Below, piece by piece: positions 32,799 to 43,506 of a stretch of 64,000 bases of DNA; position 1 is the first letter of the stretch, and each line of letters starts with the position of its first letter. Made by a program: the position numbers and the translations under genes. Under the pieces are notes generated by a model. It worked only from the letters and a program-made list of their open reading frames with translations. It did no database searches and was not told the origin of the DNA. Origin of the DNA: Sphaerulina vaccinii (Eukaryota > Ascomycota > Dothideomycetes > Mycosphaerellales > Mycosphaerellaceae); the NCBI GenBank assembly GCA_022570795.1, contig JAKUDP010000012.1, forward strand, positions 682,001 to 746,000. The letters run 5' to 3'.

Positions 32799-34668
32799 CT
32801 ATGCCTTCGAAGGCAGCGGAGCTCCATCCTTAGAAACATTCCAGCCTTGGTAATTGTTATCCAAGCTCTTGTGCAGCGACTCCGTGTACTCGACCATTCC
32901 ACCAGCCCAGTTCAAAGGCTCGACTTTCCTGCCTGGAATGTTCGCGCCCTGGTACCAGGACTTGGCCATTGGGAACAATGTGGCGTCCCATTTCTCGTTC
33001 CTGTAAACAAGGTTAGCATGTCATCACGCAGCTCAGAATGGAAGAATGAACTTACATCCTCTTGCACCAATCCTTCTCATACGCATCAGTAGCATCGATT
33101 CTCGTGATGCCGTCCGCGAGAATCTTCTTCATCATCTCTTCTACAAATTCGGCCTGGAACTGCGTGCAGCTAGGACCGTTGGAGAAAGCGGTAGGAGCTT
33201 GTGGTCCGTAAAGGAAGAACATGTTAGGGAAGCCAGGAATAGCAATGCCCATGGAAGTCTTCGTGCCATCTTTCCAGTGGTCGGCGATAGTCTCATCGTT
33301 CACATCGCGAATGTTGAGCTGTGCGAGGGAACCGGTCACGGAGTCGAACCCAGTAGCCAGAATGAGGACATCAATCTCCTTGAGACCCTTCAGTGTCACG
33401 AGGCCCTTCTCTTCGACGTTCTGAATAGGGTTCTCGTTGAGGTCGATGAGCTCTACGTGGTCTTTGTCGACTACTTCGTAGAAGCATTGCTCGAGAGATG
33501 GGCGCTTGGTTCCCCATGGGTGAGGCTTCTTCTCTGGTGCAAGGATCTTCTGCTTCTCTGGGTTCTTGACACGCTTGAGGACACTCTTGCGCCAGAAGTT
33601 GTATGCTTCATCGTTGGCCTTGTCGTCGAAGAGCATGTCATCATAGGTGTTGAGCCAATATCTGAATCCACCTTGATCGACCAGAAGCTTGTGGTAGAAC
33701 TTTTCGCGGTCTTCTGGGGTGTCGTCGAATGTGTTCTTTCCGATGAAGTCGTATGTGAAGCCGGAGAATGTGGAACGTGTGTCGTTGATGGCCTTCTCGT
33801 ATGTGCCGTCCTTCTTCTTCCTCTCTTCCTCCTCTGGGTCGAGCTTCTTTTGGTTCATGGGCAAGCAGAGGTTTGGTGTTCGGATGTACACAGTCATCTC
33901 TTTCACCTTGGGGCTAAGATCTTGAACAGTCTGAATGCCAGAGGCACCCTGTCCGATGACTGCGACACGCTTTCCACGGAAGTTGACTCCGTGTTGTGGC
34001 CACTTCGCAGTCTGCGAGACAAGTCAGTAATAGTGTCAGCATCGTTTCTCAATATAACTTACGTGGTAAATCTCGCCCTTGAAGTTACCAAGACCTGGGA
34101 ATGGTGGCGAGTAGTGCTTTGAAGCAAATCCGATACATGGCATAAACCAGCGAGCCTGGATCTTGGTCTCGTCCGATGCCTCAATTGTCCACAGATCTGT
34201 CTTTGTGTCGAATGTTGCAGTATCTACACACTTGTTGTAGGTAGTGTGGTCGCTGACGTTCCACTTTTTCTCCACGTGCTGGAAGTATCTTCTTAGCTCG
34301 GGCCATGCTGGGTAGCGCTCTTTGTATGTGAAGTCCTCCCATAGCTCTTTATCGAAAAGTTGGTAGATGGGTGTATCTGAGTCGACGCGCTATGATCAAG
34401 TCAGTTTCCTTTCAAGCACTCTGTCCAAGAGCACACATACTGCGCCTGGATAGCAATTCCAGTCTAATGGACTATATCAGCGATGGTTCCGGACATACGC
34501 TCTCAAAGCACACTTACACCAGATACCACCGCTTGCTGCACCTTTCTCCCAGATCTGAACAGAGAGACCGAGCTTTCGCAATCTGTTCAACAGTGTGAAA
34601 GATGCGAATCCAGCTCCGACGAGCAGTACATCGACCTGCTCGATTTTCTCTTCTTGTATAGAACCCAT
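32799..34668 (-). CDS. Baeyer-Villiger-type FAD/NADPH monooxygenase
   Basis: Five exons: 34518-34668, 34441-34463 (23 bases), 34063-34389, 33056-34011 and 32799-33000; 552 residues. The N-terminal FAD site is VLLVGAGFASFTLLNRL, followed by GGIWYWNCYPGARVDSD. The Baeyer-Villiger fingerprint FKGEIYHTAKWP (FxGxxxHTxxWP) spans the exon 3/4 junction, which confirms that splice. The NADPH-binding loop is VAVIGQGASGIQTVQDL, and VLILATGFDSVTG is the late ATG motif. The C-terminus ends PLPSKA. Such enzymes insert oxygen next to a ketone, giving esters or lactones, in catabolism or secondary metabolism. It sits between peroxidase-like and multicopper oxidase genes; the substrate is unknown. Confidence 0.93.
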
Positions 34669-35420
34669 CTTGTGCGGTGACTGTTTTGTTCGAATCGGAA
34701 AGCTATGAGAGATAGCAAGTTTACGCTTAATGGTTGCGACAAGGATTGTATCAAAGTCCTACCAGCATTGAGGGGCCTATCTCGACATATATTGCTGGCC
34801 GGGTCCCCTAATGCCACCGCGAGGAGGGGCAAAGCGGTACGCAGGCGCTTCGAGACGCGTCTGGGACGAAATCAGAGACGACATCGTGCAGCTTGAAGGA
34901 AGGTGAAGCGGTGCTGGGCACATGAGGCTCCACCATTTGTAGACTGGTTGCGAAGTTGATTGGTTGGCAAACGCGGGGATGTTGCTGATCCGGGGCAGTC
35001 TGGAGTGCGCCAACACCAAAAGGGTATTCCTAGGTGAACACGTCCGGGACAAGGGAACATAGCTGTTTGAGCCGCGTCGGAAATAGTTCGTCTGTCTGTA
35101 GCTCGCTGCCACTGTGCTCTCGTTGTTGGTGAATAGACTGGCGATCGCGTTGTTAGCTTATTGTGGGAGTGCTTAAGCTTGCCATTTCGACGAATCTAGA
35201 GCTCCAAATGATGGGTAACCTCTGACGAATTATTTGGGACAGCTTCAGTTTGTCACGTTGTAGCGGACCACATATGTTGCTCAACATTGGAGTACGCACA
35301 ATCAACATGCAGAATATCATAGTCGAAGCCGACCAACACAATGGCTCGTCGGTGTAACACTCGAAGCAGGCTTGCTGAATGTGGTCTTTTTGCTGTGAAA
35401 ACCTGACTGTTCTTGGTATA
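34669..35420. other. Intergenic region upstream of the monooxygenase
   Basis: The monooxygenase promoter lies next to 34668, and the multicopper oxidase terminator near 35420. The short frames present are not credible. No repeat or RNA gene was recognised. Confidence 0.5.
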
Positions 35421-37253
35421 CTAGCTCACTTCGAGTGCCATAGCCATGCCAGAAGCCTGGTGCCAAAGCACGTGGCAGTGAAACATCCATATTCCTGGGT
35501 TATCAGCCTTCAGCCGCAAGACCACATAACCATGTCGTGGAACCAGAATGGTGTCACGCTTGACCGGCCGATCCAGGTTGTACCGTCCGCCAGGAGGTAT
35601 ACTGTCCTCGAATGGGTTATAAGAGACCCAATTGTAGTCGGATGTATGGCTAGCCAGCACCCAGAAGTTGTAGCCGTGTATGTGGAAAGGATGATTGTCT
35701 TCGTCCAAGTTGTTCAGCACAATCTCAACCCATAGAGGACTGCTCGCATTGTACGTGATGTGAGGAACGAATTGATTGGTGTCCCACTGTGATCTGGACT
35801 GAGCTAGCAAGGGCGTCTTCTGTGGCAGCCACATGGTTCGGTTGAGGAAACCGTATGGTTGGTGCCCGAGCCTCGAAAGCTTCTGCGTCTTTGCATAGAG
35901 GACCATGGTGTGATCTGCATGATCTTGCACTCTCCCGGCCAAATTGCCGGCGTGCATGGCGCCTTGGATGTCGAAGACCTCGTGGACTATCGAAAGTCTC
36001 CTTGCCCTTGGGTGCAGTGTGTTCATCCAGGATAGTGGAAACTGATGCGAGGTTGTCAACGCCAAGTTGTCATACATAAATGCCGAGTCATCCAACATCA
36101 CCTGCACTTCTGCACTGGAAGATACGTTCCCAGGCTCTCGCTCAACCAGTACAGTAACCCGCTGGCCTGGGTGAAGGACGCCCACACGTCTTGCAACTGA
36201 GCTGTTGATACTGTGCCCTCCGTCCAGCGCGAGTGGCTTTAGTGTTGCGCCGTGTACTGCAACACTGAACCCAGCGTAGGCGCCTACGTTCACGATTCGG
36301 AGTATGGTATTTCTCTGTCCGTCCAGATTGATACCCACCATCATAGGAACCGCGTCCACGCAGTCTACCGGCCTGGCAGGCACAGCATCTTGACAGGCGA
36401 AAATGCCACGTCCGTTCATGAGAACGGAGTCTGGCACAGGCTCCATACCGTACGCGCCAGGATGTGAGTAGAAGTGCAGTGCATCCTCAGCTGACTGATG
36501 ATACCAGTCTCCTACCAGGAGCAAGTGTTCATCGGCCAGCTCGGCATTTCGTTGATTCTCAGCTGGTTTGTAAACCACAAAGCCGCCAAATAAGCCGTCT
36601 GCTCTTTGGACACCATGATGAGCATGCCACCAGAAAGTTCCATGCTGGTCTCCATCAATCGTGAACTTGTATATAAAAGTCTGTCCTGGTAGGACTTCAC
36701 TCTGCGTAATGCCGACAGCGCCGTCCATATCGTTCGCTCCTCGCATAAGCAAGCCATGCCAGTGAATGGAAAGACCTTCGTCCTGAAGACCGTTCTCGAC
36801 TCGTATGGTAACTGTGTCGCCAGACCGCGCCTCTATAGTCGGACCCGGAAACTGATCATTAACCAGATACACGCGTTTCAGGACGCCATCAGGTCGTCTG
36901 TAGTCGGAGGTGACGCGCCAAAAATGCGTGATGTTGGTGGCATCGCGGAAAGCGTGGTCCTCTGGGTGCAGTCGCGATCTGTCCAGGGCTGTCGCATCGT
37001 GTGTCTTCTTGTCGCCGTCGTAGTGCCATGATGATGTAGTTTGGCTCCCCAATTGCACAGAATAGATGAGGATGAACGCGACCAAGAAGAATGTTGTCGT
37101 GCCCAGGAGTTTTGCACGCCAAGACCAAGGTTTGCTTGTATTTTGGCGCGACCTCTCTTCGACTTCAACCTCCTTTCCATTATTATCCTCGACATCACCT
37201 TTACTCATCATATCTTCATCGACACAGCCTCTGGACAGCCTGCGCGTGGCCAT
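35421..37253 (-). CDS. Multicopper oxidase with an N-terminal membrane anchor
   Basis: Single exon, 610 residues. A charged N-terminal tail of about 45 residues (Asp/Glu/Lys/Arg-rich) precedes one membrane segment (TTFFLVAFILIYSVQL), giving a type II topology with the catalytic part outside or luminal. Copper motifs are complete: HWHG, WWHAHHG, HPFHIHG and HCHVLWHQASGM, with the cysteine, histidine and axial methionine of the type 1 site. Three cupredoxin domains are evident. Length and motifs fit the ascomycete laccase/ferroxidase-like group. Classical Fet3 carries its anchor at the C-terminus, and most laccases have a signal peptide instead, so the topology is notable. Likely substrates are phenols or metal ions; no iron-permease neighbour is present. 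Confidence 0.9.
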   Translation of the reverse strand: MATRRLSRGCVDEDMMSKGDVEDNNGKEVEVEERSRQNTSKPWSWRAKLLGTTTFFLVAFILIYSVQLGSQTTSSWHYDGDKKTHDATALDRSRLHPEDHAFRDATNITHFWRVTSDYRRPDGVLKRVYLVNDQFPGPTIEARSGDTVTIRVENGLQDEGLSIHWHGLLMRGANDMDGAVGITQSEVLPGQTFIYKFTIDGDQHGTFWWHAHHGVQRADGLFGGFVVYKPAENQRNAELADEHLLLVGDWYHQSAEDALHFYSHPGAYGMEPVPDSVLMNGRGIFACQDAVPARPVDCVDAVPMMVGINLDGQRNTILRIVNVGAYAGFSVAVHGATLKPLALDGGHSINSSVARRVGVLHPGQRVTVLVEREPGNVSSSAEVQVMLDDSAFMYDNLALTTSHQFPLSWMNTLHPRARRLSIVHEVFDIQGAMHAGNLAGRVQDHADHTMVLYAKTQKLSRLGHQPYGFLNRTMWLPQKTPLLAQSRSQWDTNQFVPHITYNASSPLWVEIVLNNLDEDNHPFHIHGYNFWVLASHTSDYNWVSYNPFEDSIPPGGRYNLDRPVKRDTILVPRHGYVVLRLKADNPGIWMFHCHVLWHQASGMAMALEVS

Positions 37254-37846
37254 CTTTTATCGTGGGTATGGGCCCAGTCAAGAGGAGTCGTGCTGCAAGT
37301 ACTTCCGCGTGTTCCGCTCACACATCAGAACTGCTCTCGTCTTCGCGGTTCAGTACGATTGGCCTGTTCCATGGTTGCGGTTTTACTGCTCTCGCGCAGT
37401 GATCATCCGAGAGACGCGATGTCCAGGACCGCAATGCAGGCTATGGACGAAGCCTATATCATAGACGCAGGTACACGCCAAGTTACATGGTGCAGCACAT
37501 GTTCTCAATCCAGACTTTCATTGGCTTCCATAGCCGCGACCTGACATGCCGACGTGACATCGTTCAAGCTCAACAAGCTACAGCACAAGATCCTGCGAAG
37601 TGATTAACGACAAGAGCTGCAGTGGGTACTGGACTATGACCCATAGACGGAAGGTCGTTGGGCACGAGGCTGCAAGGACTAGCTTGATGAGCACACTCTC
37701 AACTCCAGCTGCAGGGACTCAATAGCAATGTTCGCATCTCGGAACGCGCTGCTGACACATGTGAAGCCAATATTCGACAATTAACTGACTGCCGCGAAGC
37801 ACAGATAGGGCCGACTACATCGCATAAGATCTAGATATCGCGAGGC
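37254..37846. promoter_or_regulatory. Divergent promoter region of the multicopper oxidase and phosphoesterase genes
   Basis: The two flanking genes diverge from here. Plus-strand frames in the first half overlap the oxidase start and are shadows. No specific regulatory motif was identified. Confidence 0.5.
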
Positions 37847-39870
37847 ATGTCAACTCGAGCTTCTCTTCTGGCTGCAGTGATCTATACTCTGGTGTTCGTG
37901 GCGACAGTCTACTCGATGTTCATCATGATCTGGACGAAGACTACGCAGCTTCTGGCTCTGCTTCTGCCATGCTTTGTCCGGGCAGGCTCCCTTGCCGACA
38001 TCGACCATGTCGTCCTCTTCATGCAAGAGAATCGAGCATTCGATCACTACTTTGGCACAATGGCAGGTGTTCGAGGTTTCAAAGACCCCAATGTACAAGT
38101 GAATGGCAAGACATCCGTCTACTATCAGAAGGTCGGCAATCTTAGTACAAGGGCCGAGCACCTGCTGCCATGGCATCTCAACTACCTGGGTGGCTCTTGG
38201 GATATTGCTACGCAGTGTATGGAAGGGTGAGTACATCAGTATGCTCAATATGACTGTTCCTTACAAGTTCAACAGCGGCAGCAACAGCTGGACGGAGAAT
38301 CACGCTGCACTTGCGGGAGACAAGAACGACAACTGGCCTGTTGGCAATACGCCCTGGAGCTGGGGCCACTTCAGACGTGAAGACATTCCAAATCACTTTG
38401 CCATTGCCGAAGGCTACACAGTTGGCGACATGTACGCGGAGAGCGTGATAGCATCCACCAACCCCAACAGAGTGAGCTGGGTCAGTGGGACAATTAATGC
38501 GCCTGGTTCGCCTGCAGGTGTAGACGCTGGAGGCATGACTATTGACAACAACGAGATGCCAGGATGTGAAGGCAATCACCTCAACTGCTACCCACTGAAA
38601 TGGAAAATCACACCAGAGTATTTACAAGACGCTGGCATTACCTGGCAGATCTACCAAGATGAAGACAACTTTGATGGTAAGTCTCTTGGGCACAGCCCAA
38701 TTCAAGACATATGATGATACACGATGATATAGCCATGGCTTGTGTTCTAACGCACTTGCAGATAACCCACTGGCATGGTATGATCAGTTCCAGAAAGCAG
38801 CCAACGATTCTGAGCTATCGAAACGAGGCATGGCATTCATCGGTCTGGAAAAGTTCTACCATGATGCTGCAGCAGGCACACTCCCTCAAGTCAGCTACAT
38901 CATAGGTCCCATGGCACTCTCCGAGCATCAACCTTACACTCCTCGAGATGGTGGCTGGCTACAACAAAAGATCGTCGACGTTGTAACGCAATCACCAAAG
39001 TACGCCAACACAGCCCTCATCATCTCATACGACGAGACAGGTGGCTTCGGCGACCATGTTGTGCCCATACATTCACCAGAAGGCACGGAAGGCGAATGGA
39101 TCCAAGACCCATACGGCGACTTCGGCTATACATACACAGGTCCAGGGTTCCGAATGCCCTTCTACATCATCAGTCCCTGGACTCGAGGCGGCAACGTCTA
39201 CGCCGAACATTCCGATCACAGCTCTCAGATCCTGTTTCTCGAAAAGTGGTTGGAAGCGAAGGGAATGCCGTTCAAGCAAGCTGAAATGAATCCCTGGCGA
39301 AGAGAGAATATGGCAGATCTCACCAAAGCTTTTGACTTCGCCAACCCGGACTACAGTATTCCTGCAATGCCTAATGCTTCATATCCATCAATAAATGAGA
39401 AGGGTGTATGGAATGGCTATTCTGTCTGTCAAGCTGAGTACAACGTTACTCGACCACCACCACCTTATGGCGAGCAAGATGAGAAGAGTGCACTATGGAC
39501 TGAGCAAGGCTTCAAGAAGCTGCGCGGAAATCCCACAGAAGGTCGTTATTTGGTGTTTGAGATGAATGGCTTCGCTCTTACGAACAAGGATGGCAGACTT
39601 GCTTCCACCAAGGCTACGAGCCAGCACGAGAGTACGGCTCAAAGGTTTGTGCTGCATCAAAAGGAAGCGCAATTCACTATTACCAGCGCTGTTGATGGCA
39701 AGAGTGTGAAGGGCTTTGATAGTAAGTATACCATCGTAGACCTTGGGAATGGCGGAGGTTATACTCTCCAGTCGTGGGGAGAGTATTTGTCAATTGATCA
39801 AGAAGGATCGTTGCAGGGTGTGACAGAGCCTGTTGGGTTCAATGTGTTTAGCGTGACATATGATGATTAA
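37847..39870 (+). CDS. Secreted phosphoesterase, non-hemolytic phospholipase C type
   Basis: Exons 37847-38226, 38276-38676 and 38762-39870 give 629 residues. The metal-centre motifs of the phospholipase C/acid phosphatase AcpA superfamily are present: VLFMQENRAFDHYFG, WVSGTINAPG, YDETGGFGDHV and NVYAEHSDHSSQILFLEKW. The N-terminus has a hydrophobic stretch; starting at the internal methionine MIWTKTTQLLALLLPCF would give a classical signal peptide, while the first ATG adds another 27 residues with a second hydrophobic run. After the catalytic domain a C-terminal domain (about 130 residues, RYLVFEMNGFALTNKDG) is beta-rich, as in bacterial homologues. The enzyme would hydrolyse phosphatidylcholine or other phosphodiesters outside the cell. 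Confidence 0.92.
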
Positions 39871-40760
39871 GACTCAGTGCTACAATCTATAGCCTGGATG
39901 TTATCTAGAGATGTTGTTCACAATAGAACTATAGGAAGTGCCAACAATCAACCTCTTATCTCAAAGTCTCAGACGCTTTAGCCTTAGCCTGACAATCCAG
40001 ACCACACATCTGCTCGTGCGCTCCAACTTCACGACTGAGTGTCATCAACCCACATCTCAGCATCTCGTGCAGTAAGCGGGCATCTGATCTTCTTCATTCC
40101 TGCCCGTACTTTTTCGGCGACTACAGTGTCTTCACGATGTGCCGGCGATCCTGAGAGGCTGGACATTGGAAGGCATTATGCGAAAAGTTAATGAAAGACC
40201 GCACTTGGAGAAGCCTTGATGCATATATCGCAGCTAGTCGGTGCTGACTGAGCACGTCACATAAGAGAAGAGGGAAGAGATGTCCAGTCCATTACGGAGC
40301 GCCTCAGCGCAGATGGAGCAGCAGATCACAGGTCCATGTACAAGCTGATGATCTCGGGAGGATCCCTCATCATACGAGTAGTCTGCAGTCAAGGAAGAGC
40401 AGAGCCAGCTCACGGACGAGGAACAGGATACTCAGCGTGCTGCGTAGAGAGCTGGGGATGAAATATCTCGTGGCAGCGGAGATGTCTGATCAGCTTCACA
40501 GATGGTCGGCGATGCTGGCCTTCGACATGTGGCAAGACTGCCTTCCCACGCCTGTCCCATGTGGCCAGGTGGCTAAGTCAGTATGTACCAAACTTGCGGA
40601 TCCAATTCGGTGGTTCAGAAAGCTTGGCTTCATAGCTTCGTGGTACTGACAGCTGTAGTCATAAGTTTGCTGGCGATTTGAGAGGACCCTGACAATTTAG
40701 TATCTGCCTTGATGCATATCAGCAACACGCGCCGACCTCAACCTCTAACAGCATCGCATC
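39871..40760. other. Intergenic region with a repeated fragment
   Basis: After the phosphoesterase terminator there is no credible gene. A plus-strand frame at 40437-40649 ends with RKLGFIASWY, copying the end of the oxidase-like gene at 23.7 kb; only that end and the bases after it match, so I treat it as a fragment. Confidence 0.55.
40619..40682 (+). repeat. Copy B of the 64-65 base dispersed sequence
   Basis: It aligns with the minus strand of 23690-23754, including codons for KLGFIASW and about 35 bases after the stop. Differences are a few transitions plus a small indel. Bases outside do not align, so it may be a retrotransposed or transposed fragment or part of a small repeat family. 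Confidence 0.8.
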
Positions 40761-41444
40761 ATGCCTCAAGCCGATAGTCGAGCGACCCAAGAACAGAGCG
40801 GCGAGCCACTTGTCAGTGCCTCACCTCTGCTCGCTTTGCCGCGCGAGCTTCGAGACATTATGATCAAGGTGCGTAGTCCTCGTGCTAGAATCGCAAAGTT
40901 GCAACTGACTTATTCCGTTTCAAGCACACTTTCACCGATACCACAGTCGGGTTATACCAGAAGCGACCGAGTCGTCATTGACGCAAATTCTAGGGTTGAT
41001 TCAAGGAACGAATACCTGGATTCCGCTGCTACAAGAAATGGAGGATTACTTCTTGCATGTAAGCAGCTCAACGCGGAAGCCAAGAAGCCCTACTTCAAGT
41101 ACTCCACCTTCCATGCCGTCGAATGCCTATAAGACATGGAGCGATTCCTCGAATCTTTGAAAGCGCACGGCGTTCTGGAGCGCAGCAGCATCACCAGACT
41201 GCACTGTGACTTCCGTGATGACTTGTGGGAATACCGTCTTTGTTCTCGATATGGGCATACTGGCTGTCACAGAGACCAAAAACTTCGGGGCATGTTCCGT
41301 CTTCGCATCGAGTTCCTTCGGCGTCGACTGGACGAATCTGGGACCGACAGAGCAGCTCTGAGTGAAGAGTTCACTCTCCGTGGGCTGGATTCGCTAGAGT
41401 GTCTGTACGAAACCGCTCTAAGGTTGAATCAGAGCTGCAGATGA
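40761..41444 (+). pseudogene. F-box-like gene with an in-frame TAA
   Basis: The first exon (40761-40868) carries LLALPRELRDIMIK, the short F-box-like motif of Dothideomycete orphan proteins. A 78-base intron (GTGCGT...CCACAG) keeps the frame into 40947-41444; without it the frame is also open. The protein runs KQLNAEAKKPYFKYSTFHAVECL, meets TAA at 41130-41132, and continues in the same frame as DMERFLESLKAHGVLERSSI to a TGA at 41444. The continuity of similar-looking sequence on both sides argues for one gene with a nonsense codon rather than two genes. Without the stop the product is about 201 residues. It lies at the head of a tandem group of similar genes. Confidence 0.6.
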
Positions 41445-41665
41445 GTCTTGATGCCTTGGACTTCAGACTCATACGTTTCAGCGTTGTGGCCGGCTGGCCC
41501 GTCTACGTTGTGCCAGAGCCAGAGGAGTGTGATATTGGCCAGAAATAAGTGAAGGTTGCTAGGGCGAAGTGACGATCTACCCAGGTACTACTCACTACAC
41601 CTTTGTGTTTCTAGATCCCTTCTCTTCGAACACCCTCTTCGGTTTGAACGACAACCACGCACGCA

Positions 41666-42331
41666 ATGCCGCCCGATTCCTTAGTCATCGAGCTCCGTGC
41701 TCTGCTCGACACTGTACCACAGGAGATCTACGACCACATCTACCAGGAAGTTTTCACTGCCGCCCCCACGAGCATTCTGATGACATACAACGACTACCGA
41801 TTCCCTCATCTCCTCCAGGTGGATAGCGCATCTCGCGCCGTCTACGCCAAGTCCTACTACAGCGTTACTACCTTCATCTTCCCCTACACCAATACCCATC
41901 GCAAGGGTGCCTTCTCCGCCCTTGCAACCCAGCACCTTGGGGCCTTTTGCGACTGGTTCAAGACGCTCCCGAGAGACTGGCATTCTCGGGATTGGTTTGA
42001 TACAGTAAAAGAGGACGACTTCAACATCATGACAACTGTGCATCTCGCAAGCGATAGCAAGGAGGGTCCTCGGGCGATTCTACCCATACGCTGGGACCTT
42101 TCCAACTCTCACATCGGCACAAGGACTATGGGCACAGATCAGGCAAGCTACATCGAGTACTCCGACTCTGCGACTGCCGATACTAATGAATGACAGCTTG
42201 GAGAGCGTTACAACATTCGATACCTCGTCAAGGAGTTCGATGGCATTGAACTTGGCGGGACTTTCGTGCAGGCGTGCTGTTCGTCAGCGACAGTTACGAG
42301 CAGAGGGACAGTCCGCTGTGGCAGCCACTGA
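41666..42331 (+). CDS. Short F-box-like paralogue 1 (GC-AG intron)
   Basis: Exons 41666-42142 and 42197-42331 give 203 residues. The N-terminal motif LRALLDTVPQEIYDHIYQEVF, then TAAPTSILM and a middle FPHLLQVDSASRAVYAKSYYSVTTFIF, match the two genes downstream. The intron begins GCAAGC after CAG and ends TGACAG with an ACTAAT branch. It aligns exactly with the GT-AG intron of the next paralogue (GTDQ/LGERY against GIDK/LEGRF), so a GC donor is the best reading; otherwise the protein stops inside the intron at 42193. Function unknown; the F-box-like start suggests a protein-binding adaptor. Confidence 0.68.
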
Positions 42332-42665
42332 GGCGCCCCGGCTCGACTCATCAAGAATGCTACGAGCTCTGCTAGAGGTCGCGAGGAGGAGTCAGGCATG
42401 AATGTCACGGGAACGGTTGATCTGCCTGTCCGAGCTACCATACTTGGCAGTGAGAGTTGAAATGCTGAGCAATACGAAACAAATATGGTAGGCATGGAGA
42501 AGATCAGGCAGACGTGATGCTCTGGATGTGCAGAATTGGCGAGACATCATTCTCTAGAAGCAGCGCGAAAGCAGGGATTCACTGCCTTGGGAAGGAGAAC
42601 TGACAAGGATCAAACATTCAGAAATCAAACAAGACCGTTGTTCTCCCCCTCCTCTGTGGGCCAGT
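42332..42665. other. Gap between F-box-like paralogues 1 and 2
   Basis: No supported gene. A frame at 42186-42401 overlaps the end of paralogue 1 out of frame and is a shadow. The right end is the promoter of paralogue 2. Confidence 0.5.
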
Positions 42666-43377
42666 ATGGCACCACTACTGCGTCCAGCCTCGCTTCGTAC
42701 GCTCCTAAGAACGCTCCCTCAGGAACTCTACGACGAGATCTACAAGCTTGTCTTCACTGCTACGCCATCTACCATCCTGATCGTTGAGCAATACCCAAAA
42801 CCTGAACTGTCACACCTCTACGAGAGCATCTTGATTGCGGCGCCGTCCAGTATCATGATCGTTCAGAAAAAGTCTGATCTACCACGCCTACTCCATGTCA
42901 ACCAGGATTCACGCAACAGCTACGCAGAGTCTTACTTCGATGTCACCACCATGATCTTCACTACTACCTCTCAGGTTCGCACATGGTCTGATAAGGTGTC
43001 GGAAGACCACCTTGCTCTCTGCACGAATCTATACTTTGCAGTTCGTTTTGAGGAGAGTGCCCTCACCTGGCCAGGGCGCAGCCAAATCGCGGCGCTCGAT
43101 CTCATGCAGGAGTTGCGCTGGCGCGGAAATGAGTATCGCAAAGTAGAGATCATTGGCATAGATAAGGTATGTGAGGCTATAGATGCTGGCTGTGCTGCGC
43201 TTAGCTGCTAACATGTCACAGCTCGAAGGGCGATTTGGCATTCAACTTGCTCCCGAAGAACGACGAGGCAGAAGACGCAGAGAAGCTCGTCAAGAGGGCC
43301 TCCTGCGATATCAACCAGAATTCATAGAGATGATGTGGAAGGGTGGAGTGGCGGAAATGGCGGATGAAGAGGAGTGA
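42666..43377 (+). CDS. Short F-box-like paralogue 2
   Basis: Exons 42666-43166 and 43222-43377 give 218 residues. It starts MAPLLRPASLRTLLRTLPQE, continues LYDEIYKLVFTATPSTILIV, and shows an internal duplication: a second copy-like stretch, SILIAAPSSIMIVQKKSDLP, precedes LLHVNQDSRNSYAESYFDVT. The intron has a GTATGT donor, CTAAC branch and CACAG end. Exon 2 codes a basic, Arg-rich segment (PEERRGRRRREARQEG) and an acidic end. The first 100 bases of coding sequence closely match paralogue 3, indicating recent tandem duplication. No known function beyond F-box-like N-terminal resemblance. Confidence 0.75.
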
Positions 43378-43506
43378 TTCGTCTAGAAGTAGCGCGGAAG
43401 AAGCAGAAACCGCGTGTCCAAGGGCAAGGACAAACATACAAGTTACAAGTCGAAGTACCTTTCTCTCTCCTGTTCTCTATGCTTTCCTCTCGCATTTTAG
43501 ACCAGC

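Noticed and set aside
33046..34122. Long plus-strand open frame of 358 codons
   Set aside because: It is exactly antisense to the main exons of the Baeyer-Villiger monooxygenase, whose motifs and splicing are unambiguous; the Leu/Val/Glu-rich product has no family features.
10599..41132. Stop-codon reassignment as the explanation of in-frame TAG/TAA
   Set aside because: Most genes here end cleanly at TAA, TAG or TGA, and uninterrupted genes do not use these codons internally.
6806..42528. 15-base identity (GACGTGATGCTCTGG) near 6.8 kb and 42.5 kb
   Set aside because: One match of this length is expected by chance between positions in 64 kb, and the flanks do not align.
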